NCBI RefSeq assembly: GCF_026341855.1 | Contig: NZ_JAPENW010000001.1 | Location: 6,873,001 to 6,937,000 of the forward strand | Direction: 5' to 3' | Source: Streptomyces sp. NBC_00568 | GTDB lineage: Bacteria > Actinomycetota > Actinomycetes > Streptomycetales > Streptomycetaceae | Length of the DNA stretch: 64,000 nt | Position numbers and translations under genes: made by a program | Shown: in pieces, positions 17,146-25,983 of the stretch | How positions within the stretch are numbered: position 1 is the first letter of the stretch | Layout of the letters: each line of letters starts with the position of its first letter | Notes under the pieces: model-generated | Told to the model about the DNA's origin: nothing | Database searches by the model: none | What the model saw: the letters and a program-made list of their open reading frames with translations, nothing else

Positions 17146-18087
17146 ATGTTCACCTACGTCGCCCGTCGTGTCGGGCTCGGTGTCGTCACCGTTCTGGTGG
17201 CGTCCGCCCTGAGCTTCCTCCTGGTGCACGCCTCCGGCGGCAGCCCGGGAGCCATCACCGCCGGGGAGGGGGCGACCAGGGCCCAGATCGCGGCGGAGAA
17301 CGTCCGGCTCGGCTGGGACCGTCCGCTCGTCGCTCAGTACGCGAGCTGGCTCGGACACGCGGTCCGCAGCGACCTCGGGGTCTCGTTGATCGACGGCCAC
17401 GGCATCTGGCCGGACCTGATGCAGCGCGTACCGGTCACCGCTTCGATGGCCGTCTTCGCGACCCTGTTCAGCGCGATCCTGGGGATCCTGGCCGGAGTCG
17501 TGGCGGCGGTGCGCCCCGGCAGACTCGATCGCCTGATCACGGTGACCAGCGGGATCATGCTCTCCCTGCCGCAGTTCTGGCTCGGCATCCTGCTGGTGTA
17601 CGTCTTCTCGGTGAAGGCGCATCTGCTGCCCGCCACCGGCTACATCGGGTTCATGACCTCGCCGGCGCAGTACGTCCAGAGTCTGGTTCTCCCGGTGCTC
17701 GCGCTGGGGCTGACCGGAGCCGCGATCATCGCCCGCACGACCAGGGCCGGCATGGCGGACGCGCTGCGGCAGGAGCACATCCGCACCCTGCGGGCCCTCG
17801 GCACGCCGGTCTGGCGGATCCGCTACCTGCACGCACTCCGCTTCGCCGGTGCGCCGGTGGTGTCGGTGATCGGCATCCAGTTCATCGCCCTCTTCGGCGG
17901 CTCGGTCATCATCGAGCAGCTCTTCGCGCTGCCCGGCCTAGGCCAGGCCGCACAGGGCGCGATCAACACCCACGACTTCCCCGCGGTCCAGGGCGTCGTC
18001 GTCATCGCCACCGTGGTCGTGGTCGTCACCAACCTGGCCCTCGACCTCGTCCTCGCCGCCCTCGACCCGAAGGTGCGTGCCGCGTGA
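17146..18087 (+). CDS. ABC transporter permease, DppB type
   Basis: A 313-residue inner-membrane permease of the DppB/OppB class. The N-terminal membrane helix is VGLGVVTVLVASALSFLLVH; further hydrophobic segments include MAVFATLFSAILGILAGVVA, FWLGILLVYVFSV and VVVIATVVVVVTNLALDLVL. The cytoplasmic EAA-like loop EHIRTLRALGTPVWRIRYLH contacts the ATPase. The ATG at 17146 follows AAAGGA by 9 bases; the ATG five bases earlier is out of frame. The stop overlaps the start of the fused permease-ATPase by GTGA (18084-18087). Confidence 0.93.
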   Translation: MFTYVARRVGLGVVTVLVASALSFLLVHASGGSPGAITAGEGATRAQIAAENVRLGWDRPLVAQYASWLGHAVRSDLGVSLIDGHGIWPDLMQRVPVTASMAVFATLFSAILGILAGVVAAVRPGRLDRLITVTSGIMLSLPQFWLGILLVYVFSVKAHLLPATGYIGFMTSPAQYVQSLVLPVLALGLTGAAIIARTTRAGMADALRQEHIRTLRALGTPVWRIRYLHALRFAGAPVVSVIGIQFIALFGGSVIIEQLFALPGLGQAAQGAINTHDFPAVQGVVVIATVVVVVTNLALDLVLAALDPKVRAA

Positions 18088-20045
18088 ACGTCTTCACCGA
18101 AACCGTCCAGGTGCCCGCGGCGTCCGAGCCGACGTCCGGTCGGCGCCGACCGCCGGGCCCGCTGCGCCGCCCCGTCACCGTGCTCGCGATCGCATGGCTG
18201 GCCGCGATCGTGATCGCCTCGGCGACCGCGCACTGGTGGGTGCCGTTCCAGGTCGGCGAGCAGGACCTCGCTCACGCCCTGGCAGGCCCTTCGCGCGGGC
18301 ACTGGCTCGGCACCGACGAACTGGGCCGCGACATCTTCTCCCGGATCGTCACCGGCGGCTGGATCTCGATCGGCCCGGCACTGCTGGCCGTGGCGGTGGC
18401 CTTCTGCGTCGGCGTGCCGATGGCGCTGCTCGCGGCCGAGCACGGTCGCAGGGTCGAAGGGCCCCTCAGCCGCGTCGCCGAACTGCTCCTGGCACTGCCG
18501 ACCACCGTGATCCTGCTCGCCTTCGTCGGCGCGGTGGGGGTCCACGTCTGGGCCATCATGGCCGTTCTCGGACTTCTGCTCGCGGCGCCGGTGTACCGGA
18601 TCCTGCTCGCGCTGGCCCAGTCGCTGCGCACCCGCCTCCATGTCGACGCGGCGAAGGTGAACGGCGTCGGCTCCCTCTTGGTGAACGTGCGTCACGTGCT
18701 GCCCGGAATGGCGACCACGATCGCCGTCCAGGCGGCGCAGCTCTTCGCGCTCGGCATCCTGATCGAGGCCGGCCTGGCCTTCATGGGCTACGGGCCGGCC
18801 ATACCGGCGCCGAGCTGGGGCGGCCTCATCGGGGATGCTCAGCAGCACATCTACGACGACGCCTGGATGATGGTTCCCACCGGTGTCGTGCTCGCGCTGA
18901 CCGTGCTCGCGGCCAACCAGATCGCCGACGCCCTGGCCGGTGAGCGGGAGCGGACCGCCCCTGCTCGACGCCCCGTGCGACAAGCGGGTCGACCTGTGGC
19001 AGCGGCTCCGGCCGGGGGCGAGGCATCCCCTCGGACCGATGGAGCCCTGCTCGAGGTGCGCGATCTGCACGTCGGCGTCGTGGAGGGCACGGAACTGGTC
19101 ACCGGTGTCTCGGTGTCGGTCCGGCCCGGCACCGTGCTCGGCCTGGTCGGCGAGTCCGGGTGCGGCAAGACGATGACCGCACGGTCGCTGATGGGACTGC
19201 TACCCGACGGCGTCGAGGTCAGCGGCGGGTCCATCCTCTTCGAGGGCCGGGAACTGGTCGGGCTCTCCGACAAGCAGTACCAGGCCGTCCGCGGGCGGGA
19301 CATCGCGATGATCTCGCAGGAGCCGATGGTCGCGCTCGACCCGATGTTCTCCATCGGCCATCAGCTCACCCGGCCCATCCGCCGCTTCCGCGGGGTCGGC
19401 CGCAACGAGGCCCGCCGCATCGCGCTCGACCTGCTCGCCCAGGTCGGCATCGTCGACCCCGAGCGCATCCTGCGCAGCCACCCTCACGCACTGTCCGGCG
19501 GCATGGCCCAGCGCGTCTGCATCGCCCTCGCGCTCACCGGCTCGCCGAAGCTCCTGATCGCCGACGAGCCGACCACCGCTCTGGACGTGACCGTGCAGGC
19601 GGAGATCCTCAGCCTGCTGCGCTCACTGGTGCGCGGCACCGGCCTGTCGGTCGTCCTGGTCAGCCACGACCTCGGTGTGGTGGCGGACCTGTGCGACGAC
19701 GTCGCCGTCATGTACGCCGGTCAAGTGGTCGAGTCCGGGACCGTGACCGAGGTCCTGGACCAGCCCGCGCATCCCTACACGAGCGCGCTGCTGAGCGCGA
19801 ACCCCCACATCCCGCAGGGGGAGACGGTCCCGGACCGGCTGCCCTCGATTCCAGGCACGGTGCCGGCGCCGAAGGACTGGCCCACCGGCTGCCGGTTCGC
19901 GAGCCGGTGTCCCCTGGTCACCGCCGAATGCCACGAGCCGATCGCGGCGGCGCCGGCACACGGCGCGGGTACCGCGCGCTGCATCCATCCGCTGACCCTG
20001 GCGCCGAGCACGGCCACGCCGAACGAATCCGGAGTCGTCCGATGA
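18084..20045 (+). CDS. Fused ABC transporter permease (DppC type) and ATPase (DppD type)
   Basis: A 653-residue fusion. Residues 1 to about 290 form a DppC-like permease (WLGTDELGRDIFSRIVTGG; membrane helices such as AVAVAFCVGVPMALLAA). An Arg/Pro/Ala-rich linker follows, and from about residue 320 a complete ATPase: Walker A GESGCGKTMTA, signature LSGGMAQR, Walker B LLIADEPTTALD, and the oligopeptide-type C-terminal cysteine block (GCRFASRCPLVTAECHE). Such fusions exist in actinobacterial dipeptide-type importers. It fixes one permease half to one nucleotide-binding half. GTG start overlaps the previous stop; the end overlaps the next ATPase by ATGA. Confidence 0.9.
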   Translation: MNVFTETVQVPAASEPTSGRRRPPGPLRRPVTVLAIAWLAAIVIASATAHWWVPFQVGEQDLAHALAGPSRGHWLGTDELGRDIFSRIVTGGWISIGPALLAVAVAFCVGVPMALLAAEHGRRVEGPLSRVAELLLALPTTVILLAFVGAVGVHVWAIMAVLGLLLAAPVYRILLALAQSLRTRLHVDAAKVNGVGSLLVNVRHVLPGMATTIAVQAAQLFALGILIEAGLAFMGYGPAIPAPSWGGLIGDAQQHIYDDAWMMVPTGVVLALTVLAANQIADALAGERERTAPARRPVRQAGRPVAAAPAGGEASPRTDGALLEVRDLHVGVVEGTELVTGVSVSVRPGTVLGLVGESGCGKTMTARSLMGLLPDGVEVSGGSILFEGRELVGLSDKQYQAVRGRDIAMISQEPMVALDPMFSIGHQLTRPIRRFRGVGRNEARRIALDLLAQVGIVDPERILRSHPHALSGGMAQRVCIALALTGSPKLLIADEPTTALDVTVQAEILSLLRSLVRGTGLSVVLVSHDLGVVADLCDDVAVMYAGQVVESGTVTEVLDQPAHPYTSALLSANPHIPQGETVPDRLPSIPGTVPAPKDWPTGCRFASRCPLVTAECHEPIAAAPAHGAGTARCIHPLTLAPSTATPNESGVVR

Positions 20046-21025
20046 ACCAGCCAGCCCTCCGCGTGCGGGATCTCGTCGTCCACTACGGACGTCGTCACCG
20101 GACGCCTCCCGCCGTCGACGGGGTCAGCTTCGACATCGCGCCGGGCGAGACCCTCGGGCTGGTCGGTGAGTCGGGCTCCGGCAAGTCGACCATCGGCAAG
20201 GCGATCCTGGGACTTCAGGCGGCGAGTTCCGGGTCGATCACGCTGAACGGGACGGACATCACCACGGCCTCGCTGCGACAGCGTCGGGTCAGTGCGATCG
20301 ACCTGCGCGCGGTCTTCCAGGACCCCTACTCCTCGCTCAACCCGGTCCAGACCATCGGCCAGACCCTGGTGGAGCCGCTACGAGTGCTGCGCGTCCCGAA
20401 GCCGGAGCAGTGGCAGCGGGCCCGGGAGGCGCTCGATGCGGTGGGTCTGCCGAGCGATGCGATCGACCGCTCTCCCGCGCAGCTCTCCGGCGGTCAGCGT
20501 CAGCGAGTGGCGATCGCGCGCGCCCTGGTCTGCGACCCGAGGGTGATCGTGCTCGACGAGCCGGTCAGCGCTCTCGATCTCTCCACCCAGGCGCAGGTGT
20601 TGAACCTGCTGGCCGATCTGCGAGACCGGCGACAACTCGCGCTGCTCTTCATCGCGCACGACCTGGGCGTCGTCCGGTTCCTCTCCCAGCGGGTCGTGGT
20701 TCTCTACCGCGGCCAGGTGATGGAGCAGGGTGATGTCGAATCGGTGACCCAGGAACCGCGCCACCCCTACACCGTGGCGCTGACCGCGGCGGCACCCGTG
20801 CCTCATCCGGCCGAGCAGGCGCTCCGTCGCGCCACGCGCGAAGCACTGGGCATAGGCGCGGCCGGGACAGCCGCGGCGGCACCGACGGGCTGTCCGTTCG
20901 TGAACCGGTGCCCGCTCGCGGGGGACCTCTGCCGCACCGAGCGGCCGCCTCTCACCGGATCCGGTGACACCTCCGCGGCCTGCCATCGCCTCGATGAGGT
21001 CGCCGCGCTTCGTGCGACCCACTGA
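20042..21025 (+). CDS. ABC transporter ATP-binding protein, DppF type
   Basis: A 327-residue ATPase that should pair with the fused DppCD protein. Walker A is GESGSGKSTIGK, the signature LSGGQRQRVAIARAL, Walker B VIVLDEPVSALD, the switch His in FIAHDLG, and the C-terminal Cys block is CPFVNRCPLAGDLC, as in oligopeptide-type importers. ATG overlaps the previous stop by ATGA, so expression is coupled. It is followed after 25 bases by the GH1 gene, whose own AGGGAGA ribosome site suggests the same mRNA carries transport and hydrolysis functions. Confidence 0.93.
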   Translation: MNQPALRVRDLVVHYGRRHRTPPAVDGVSFDIAPGETLGLVGESGSGKSTIGKAILGLQAASSGSITLNGTDITTASLRQRRVSAIDLRAVFQDPYSSLNPVQTIGQTLVEPLRVLRVPKPEQWQRAREALDAVGLPSDAIDRSPAQLSGGQRQRVAIARALVCDPRVIVLDEPVSALDLSTQAQVLNLLADLRDRRQLALLFIAHDLGVVRFLSQRVVVLYRGQVMEQGDVESVTQEPRHPYTVALTAAAPVPHPAEQALRRATREALGIGAAGTAAAAPTGCPFVNRCPLAGDLCRTERPPLTGSGDTSAACHRLDEVAALRATH

Positions 21026-21050
21026 CACCCGCACCACCTAGGGAGATCCC

Positions 21051-22286
21051 ATGCACCAGTTCCCCGACGGCTTCCTCTGGGGAGTGGCCAGTGCCGGCCA
21101 CCAGACCGAGGGCGACAACATGACCAGTGACTGCTGGTTCGCCGAGAACGTGACACCGACCGTCTTCAAAGAGCGCTCGGGCAAGGCGTGCAACGGTTGG
21201 GAACGCTGGCGCGAGGATGTCGACCTGGCCGCCGCCATGAACCTCGACGCCTACCGCTTCTCCGTCGAGTGGGCGCGCGCCGAGCCCGTCGAAGGCGAGT
21301 TCTCCGCCGCCGCGCTGGCCCACTACGAGGCGATCGTCGACCACTGCGTCGAGCGGGGTCTGGCGCCGGTCGTCACGTTCCACCACTTCGTCGCCCCGCA
21401 CTGGTTCGCCGCGCGCGGCGGATGGCTGGACGCCGAAGCCCCGGAACGATTCGCGCGCTTCTGCGACCGGATCATGACGGCCTTCGGTGACCGGATCGCG
21501 GTGGCGGTGACGATGAACGAACCCAACCTGCCGCCGATGCTGGCCTGGGCCGGGCTGCCCGACTTCGTCCGTGACCTCGAGCGGGAGACGCTGGAGGCCT
21601 GCACCCGGGCGACCGGCGTCGAGCGCTACCGCCTCACCAACATCACGCTCGCCGAGGAGTCCGGCGCCCTGCTCGCCGGCCAGGCCGCCGGGCACCGTGC
21701 GGCTCGCGCGGCGATCAAGGCGCGTCGCGCGGATCTTCCCGTCGGCCTGTCGATCGCGATCGTGGACGACCTCGTCCACGGCCCGGATCCCACCCTGCGG
21801 GACCGCAAGCGCGCCGAGGTCTACCAGCCCTGGCTCGAGCTCGCCCGCGAGGACGACTTCATCGGCGTCCAGAACTACGAGCGGCACTATTACGACGCGA
21901 CGCGTGCGGTGAACCTCGACGGCACACCCGCGGAGGGCGGGGTGATGAACCGCACCGACCCGGCGTCGCTCGGCAGCTGCGCGCGGTACGCCCACGCGGT
22001 GAGCGGCGTGCCGGTCCTGGTCACCGAGCACGGCATGCAGGCGGACGACGACACGAAGCGCGCCGGTTTCATCGAGCCGTCGCTGGCAGGTCTGCAGCAG
22101 GCGATGGACGCCGGCGTCCCGGTGCTCGGCTACTTCCACTGGACTCTTGTGGACAACTTCGAGTGGATCTTCGGCTTCGGGCCCAAGCTCGGGCTGCACA
22201 GCTTCGACCCCGTCACCTTCGAGCGCACACCGAAGCCGAGCGCGGGCCTCTACGGTGACCTGGTCGCGAGGCTGCGCCGTGGATGA
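21051..22286 (+). CDS. Glycoside hydrolase family 1 (beta-glucosidase-like)
   Basis: A 411-residue retaining glycosidase of the GH1 barrel. FPDGFLWGVASAGHQTEG is the N-terminal signature, with the catalytic acid/base Glu in VTMNEPN and the nucleophile Glu in VTEHG. The usual nucleophile motif is TENG; Asn replaced by His is uncommon and may alter sugar choice. No signal peptide. It would remove beta-linked glucose (or another beta-sugar) from the imported compound, for example after rhamnose has been cut from a rutinose-type disaccharide (inference). Eight bases overlap with the second rhamnosidase gene. Confidence 0.9.
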   Translation: MHQFPDGFLWGVASAGHQTEGDNMTSDCWFAENVTPTVFKERSGKACNGWERWREDVDLAAAMNLDAYRFSVEWARAEPVEGEFSAAALAHYEAIVDHCVERGLAPVVTFHHFVAPHWFAARGGWLDAEAPERFARFCDRIMTAFGDRIAVAVTMNEPNLPPMLAWAGLPDFVRDLERETLEACTRATGVERYRLTNITLAEESGALLAGQAAGHRAARAAIKARRADLPVGLSIAIVDDLVHGPDPTLRDRKRAEVYQPWLELAREDDFIGVQNYERHYYDATRAVNLDGTPAEGGVMNRTDPASLGSCARYAHAVSGVPVLVTEHGMQADDDTKRAGFIEPSLAGLQQAMDAGVPVLGYFHWTLVDNFEWIFGFGPKLGLHSFDPVTFERTPKPSAGLYGDLVARLRRG

Positions 22287-24897
22287 GGTTTCCGCCGTCC
22301 GCTTCGAACACCGCGACGATCCGCTCGGCATCGGGGAGGACCGCCCGCGGCTCTCCTGGCAGGTCGCGAGTCAGCAGCAGGGCCGACGACAGGCCGCCTA
22401 CGAGCTGACCATCGGCGAAGAGTTCTTCCACGTCGACTCGGCCGACTCCGTGCTGGTGCCGTGGCCCGCGAGGCCGCTGGCGTCCCGCGAAGCACGCGAG
22501 GTCCGGGTCCGTGTCATCGGCACCGACGGCGAGGTATCCGACTGGAGCGACCCGGTCGGCGTGGAACGCGGTCTCATCGCCGACGACTGGAAGGCCACGC
22601 TGATCGAGCCGGCCGGGGACGAGCGGGGGCCGGCGGCACTCCTGCGACGCTCCTTCGTCGCCGACGGCGAGATCGCCCGCGCCCGCCTCTACATCACGGC
22701 GCACGGGCTCTATGTGGCCGAACTCAACGGCGAGCGGGTCGGCGACGACGCCCTCGCCCCGGGGTGGACCAGCTACCACCATCGGCTGCGCTACCAGACG
22801 TACGACATCACCGGGCAGGTGCGCGCCGGTGAGAACGCGATCGGAGTGCAGGTCGCCGACGGCTGGTGGCGAGGTCGGGTCGGGTTCGTGCCCGGATGGC
22901 GCGACACCTACGGCAGCTCGCTGGGTCTGCTCGCCCAGCTCGAGATCGACTACGCCGACGGCCGGCGCCAGGTCATCCCCACCGACGAGAGCTGGCACTC
23001 CTCGACCGGGCCGATCAGGTCCGCGGATCTCTACGAGGGCGAGACCTACGACGCGACGATGGCGCTCCCCGGCTGGTCGTCTCCCGGATTCGACGACCAG
23101 GAGTGGGGCGGTGTGCACCGCGGCGAACGCGACCTCGCCACCCTCGTGGCTCCGTCGGGACCGCCCGTCCGGGCGGTCGAGGAGCGCGTGCCGGTCGACA
23201 CGATCACCACTCCCTCGGGCCGGACCGTCCTCGACTTCGGCCAGAACCTGGTCGGACGACTCCGCATCCGGGTGCGCGGCCGCCGCGGCGCGACCGTCAC
23301 CATGCGCCATGCCGAGGTGCTCGAGAGCGGCGAGCTCGGAGTGCGACCTCTGCGCACGGCCACGGCCACGGACCGGTACGTGCTCGCCGGGGACGCCGGC
23401 GGCGAGCGCTGGGAGCCGTCCTTCACCGTTCACGGGTTTCGCTACGCCGAGGTGAGCGGTGACTACGACGAACTCGAGATGACGGCGGTCGTCTACCACT
23501 CGGACATGCGCCGGACCGGCTGGTTCGAGTGCTCCGACCCTTTGCTCAACCGTCTGCACGAGAACGTCGTGTGGGGGATGCGCGGCAACTTCGTCGACGT
23601 CCCCACCGACTGTCCGCAACGCGACGAGCGCCTGGGCTGGACCGGTGACATCCAGGTCTTCGCGCCCACGGCCGCCTACCTCTTCGACTGCGCCGGCCTG
23701 CTCACCTCCTGGCTGGCCGATCTCGCCGCGGACCAGACAGCGGAGGGCGTCGTCCCGCTGTTCGTGCCGCGGATCGACTTCCCGGGCCCGTTCGCGGAGC
23801 CGGCTCCGACAGCCGGCTGGAGTGACGCCGCGGTGATCGTCCCCTGGGTGCTCCACCAGCGGTTCGGCGATGCGGGGCTGCTCCGCCGCCAGTACCCGAG
23901 CATGCGGGCCTGGGTCGACGGCGTGACCGCGTCGTTGGGACCGGCCGGCCTTTTCGACAAGCCGGCGTTGCAGCTCGGCGACTGGCTCGACCCGGCGGCA
24001 CCTGCGGACGCGCCCTGGCAGGCCGAGACCGACGCGCACCTGGTGGCCACCGCCTACCGCGCGCACGTCGCCGGCCTGCTGTCCCGGATCGCCGCGGTGA
24101 TCGGCGAGGAAGCGGACGCGGCCAAGTACGGCGAGCTCGCCAACGGGGTCCGGCAGGCGTTCCACGACGAGTACGTGACACAGGGGGGCCGGATCGCCGA
24201 CTCCGGGCAGACCGGTTATGCCCTGGCACTCGAGTTCGCCTTGCTGCCCGACGCCGGACAACGCGAGCGGGCGGCACGGCAACTGGTCCGGCTGGTGCGG
24301 GAGAAGGGCCACAAGGTCGCCACCGGCTTCCTCGGTACGCCGGTGATCTGCGACGCCCTCACGTCCGCGGGAGCCATCGACGACGCGTACCAGATGCTGC
24401 TCCAGACCGAGTGCCCCTCCTGGCTGTATCCGGTGACGATGGGGGCCACCACGATCTGGGAGCGCTGGGACTCCATGCTCCCCGACGGTTCGGTCAACCC
24501 CGGAGAGATGACCTCGTTCAACCACTACGCCCTGGGCGCGGTGGGCGACTGGATGCACCGGGTGGTCGCCGGGCTCGGGCCCGGCTCGCCGGGGTACCGG
24601 TCGCTGCGGATCGAGCCGCGACCCGGGGGACGGATCTCGTGGGCACGCACGGCGCACCGCACTCCCTACGGCCTGGCCGAGGTCGCGTGGGAGCGAGCCG
24701 AGGGTGAACTCCGCGTCGACGTCACCGTGCCGACCGGGTCGGTCGCGACAGTCGTCCTGCCGGGTCTCGAACCCAGGGAGATCGAATGTGGCAGGCATCG
24801 CTTCGTGGTGCCGCACCCGGGCCCGTCGGCTGACCGCGAATGGCACCCGTCCCCGCCCATTCCGCTCGGCGAAGTGCTCGCCGAAGGGGAACGCTGA
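22279..24897 (+). CDS. Glycoside hydrolase family 78, alpha-L-rhamnosidase 2
   Basis: An 872-residue rhamnosidase, close to the family norm. Visible blocks are LSWQVASQQ (N-terminal sandwich), ARLYITAHGLYVAELNGERV and APGWTSYHHRLRYQTYDI (N domain), VLDFGQNLVGRLRI, the barrel motif DCPQRDERLGWTGDIQVF, and TECPSWLYPVTMGATTIWER near the C-terminal side of the barrel. GTG 22279 is used: it overlaps the GH1 stop, and the longer frame lies inside GH1. No signal peptide. Together with the first rhamnosidase it implies two different rhamnosyl linkages or two substrates. Last gene of the island. Confidence 0.92.
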   Translation: MDEVSAVRFEHRDDPLGIGEDRPRLSWQVASQQQGRRQAAYELTIGEEFFHVDSADSVLVPWPARPLASREAREVRVRVIGTDGEVSDWSDPVGVERGLIADDWKATLIEPAGDERGPAALLRRSFVADGEIARARLYITAHGLYVAELNGERVGDDALAPGWTSYHHRLRYQTYDITGQVRAGENAIGVQVADGWWRGRVGFVPGWRDTYGSSLGLLAQLEIDYADGRRQVIPTDESWHSSTGPIRSADLYEGETYDATMALPGWSSPGFDDQEWGGVHRGERDLATLVAPSGPPVRAVEERVPVDTITTPSGRTVLDFGQNLVGRLRIRVRGRRGATVTMRHAEVLESGELGVRPLRTATATDRYVLAGDAGGERWEPSFTVHGFRYAEVSGDYDELEMTAVVYHSDMRRTGWFECSDPLLNRLHENVVWGMRGNFVDVPTDCPQRDERLGWTGDIQVFAPTAAYLFDCAGLLTSWLADLAADQTAEGVVPLFVPRIDFPGPFAEPAPTAGWSDAAVIVPWVLHQRFGDAGLLRRQYPSMRAWVDGVTASLGPAGLFDKPALQLGDWLDPAAPADAPWQAETDAHLVATAYRAHVAGLLSRIAAVIGEEADAAKYGELANGVRQAFHDEYVTQGGRIADSGQTGYALALEFALLPDAGQRERAARQLVRLVREKGHKVATGFLGTPVICDALTSAGAIDDAYQMLLQTECPSWLYPVTMGATTIWERWDSMLPDGSVNPGEMTSFNHYALGAVGDWMHRVVAGLGPGSPGYRSLRIEPRPGGRISWARTAHRTPYGLAEVAWERAEGELRVDVTVPTGSVATVVLPGLEPREIECGRHRFVVPHPGPSADREWHPSPPIPLGEVLAEGER

Positions 24898-25024
24898 CGG
24901 ACAAGGCCGCGGGTTCGGCTGCCGCCTGTGCGGCGTAGGCCGCCTGGGGCGACTGGCAGGTCAGCGTGTCGACGGCGTCCGGAGGTTCGCGGTTGCATGA
25001 CGCTACGCGGCGACGCCCCGCCAC

Positions 25025-25918
25025 GTGTGCCGGCTGTGGATCCTGGGCACACCTGACGGAGTGGACCCCACCGGAGACCGTGACCCCGGGCTGTTCGGCC
25101 CCGGCTCGGTCACCTGGCAGATGCACGGCGACCCGATGATGTGGGTCGCCGGGATCCGCGCGCTCTACCTTCAGGCCCTCCACCCGCGCGCCGTACGCGG
25201 CGTCATGCAGAATTCCGACTTCCGGAACGACGCCTGGGGCCGGCTGATGCGCACCGCGGACTTCGTCGGAACGACGACGTACGGGACCACCGAGGCGGCG
25301 GAGCGGGCGGGGGCCCGGGTGCGGAAGATCCACCGCATGCTCACCGCCACCGACCCGGACACCGGCGAGCGCTACGGGGTCGACGAGCCCGAACTGCTGC
25401 TGTGGGTGCACTGCGCGGAGATCGACTCCTATCTGCACATCCTGCGGCGCTCCGGCTTCCGCCTCACGGACGCGCAGGCCGACCGCTACATCGGGGAACA
25501 CCGGGTCGGCGCACGGCTGGTGGGGCTCGACCCGGACCGGGTGCCGGCGGACCGGGCCGAACTGGCCGCGTACTTCGAGCAGGTGCTCCCCGAACTCGCC
25601 GCGGGACCCGAGGCCCGCGACGTGGACGACTTCCTCTCGCGTCCGCCGGTCCACCCGCTGCTCGTACCGGCGCGCGCACTGCTGTGGCGGCGCGTGGCCA
25701 GGCTCGCGTACGCCGCTCTGCCGCCGTACGCCCACGCGTTGTACGGCAGGCCGGTGCCGCCGCCGGCCGCGGTGACCCGGGGTCTACGCGTCACGGGCAC
25801 CACGCTGCGCTGTGTCCCCGCGCGGCTGCGCTGGCAACTCCCGCCCAAACACATTCTCTCGGCCATGTCACGGCTCGGCCCCGGCTCGCGCCCGGCGCCG
25901 TACAAAGTCGGAAGATAG
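25025..25918 (+). CDS. Oxygenase MpaB / DUF2236 family protein
   Basis: A 297-residue protein of the DUF2236 family, which includes the fungal MpaB oxygenase and rubber-cleaving Lcp enzymes and is thought to bind heme b. Recognisable blocks are GPGSVTWQMHGDPMMWVAG, ALHPRAVRGVMQ, RLMRTADFVGTTTYG and LLWVHCAEIDS; the His residues in LHP and VHC are the obvious ligand candidates. GTG 25025 is the first possible start after an in-frame stop at 24998. It is separated from the rhamnosidase by 127 bases with no clear signal, so it is probably outside the island. Confidence 0.8.
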   Translation: MCRLWILGTPDGVDPTGDRDPGLFGPGSVTWQMHGDPMMWVAGIRALYLQALHPRAVRGVMQNSDFRNDAWGRLMRTADFVGTTTYGTTEAAERAGARVRKIHRMLTATDPDTGERYGVDEPELLLWVHCAEIDSYLHILRRSGFRLTDAQADRYIGEHRVGARLVGLDPDRVPADRAELAAYFEQVLPELAAGPEARDVDDFLSRPPVHPLLVPARALLWRRVARLAYAALPPYAHALYGRPVPPPAAVTRGLRVTGTTLRCVPARLRWQLPPKHILSAMSRLGPGSRPAPYKVGR

Positions 25919-25983
25919 CTCGTCATACTGGACGGGCCGGGGGAGGGCTCGAGGCTGAGCAGTGACGGGGGCGATCACACCAG

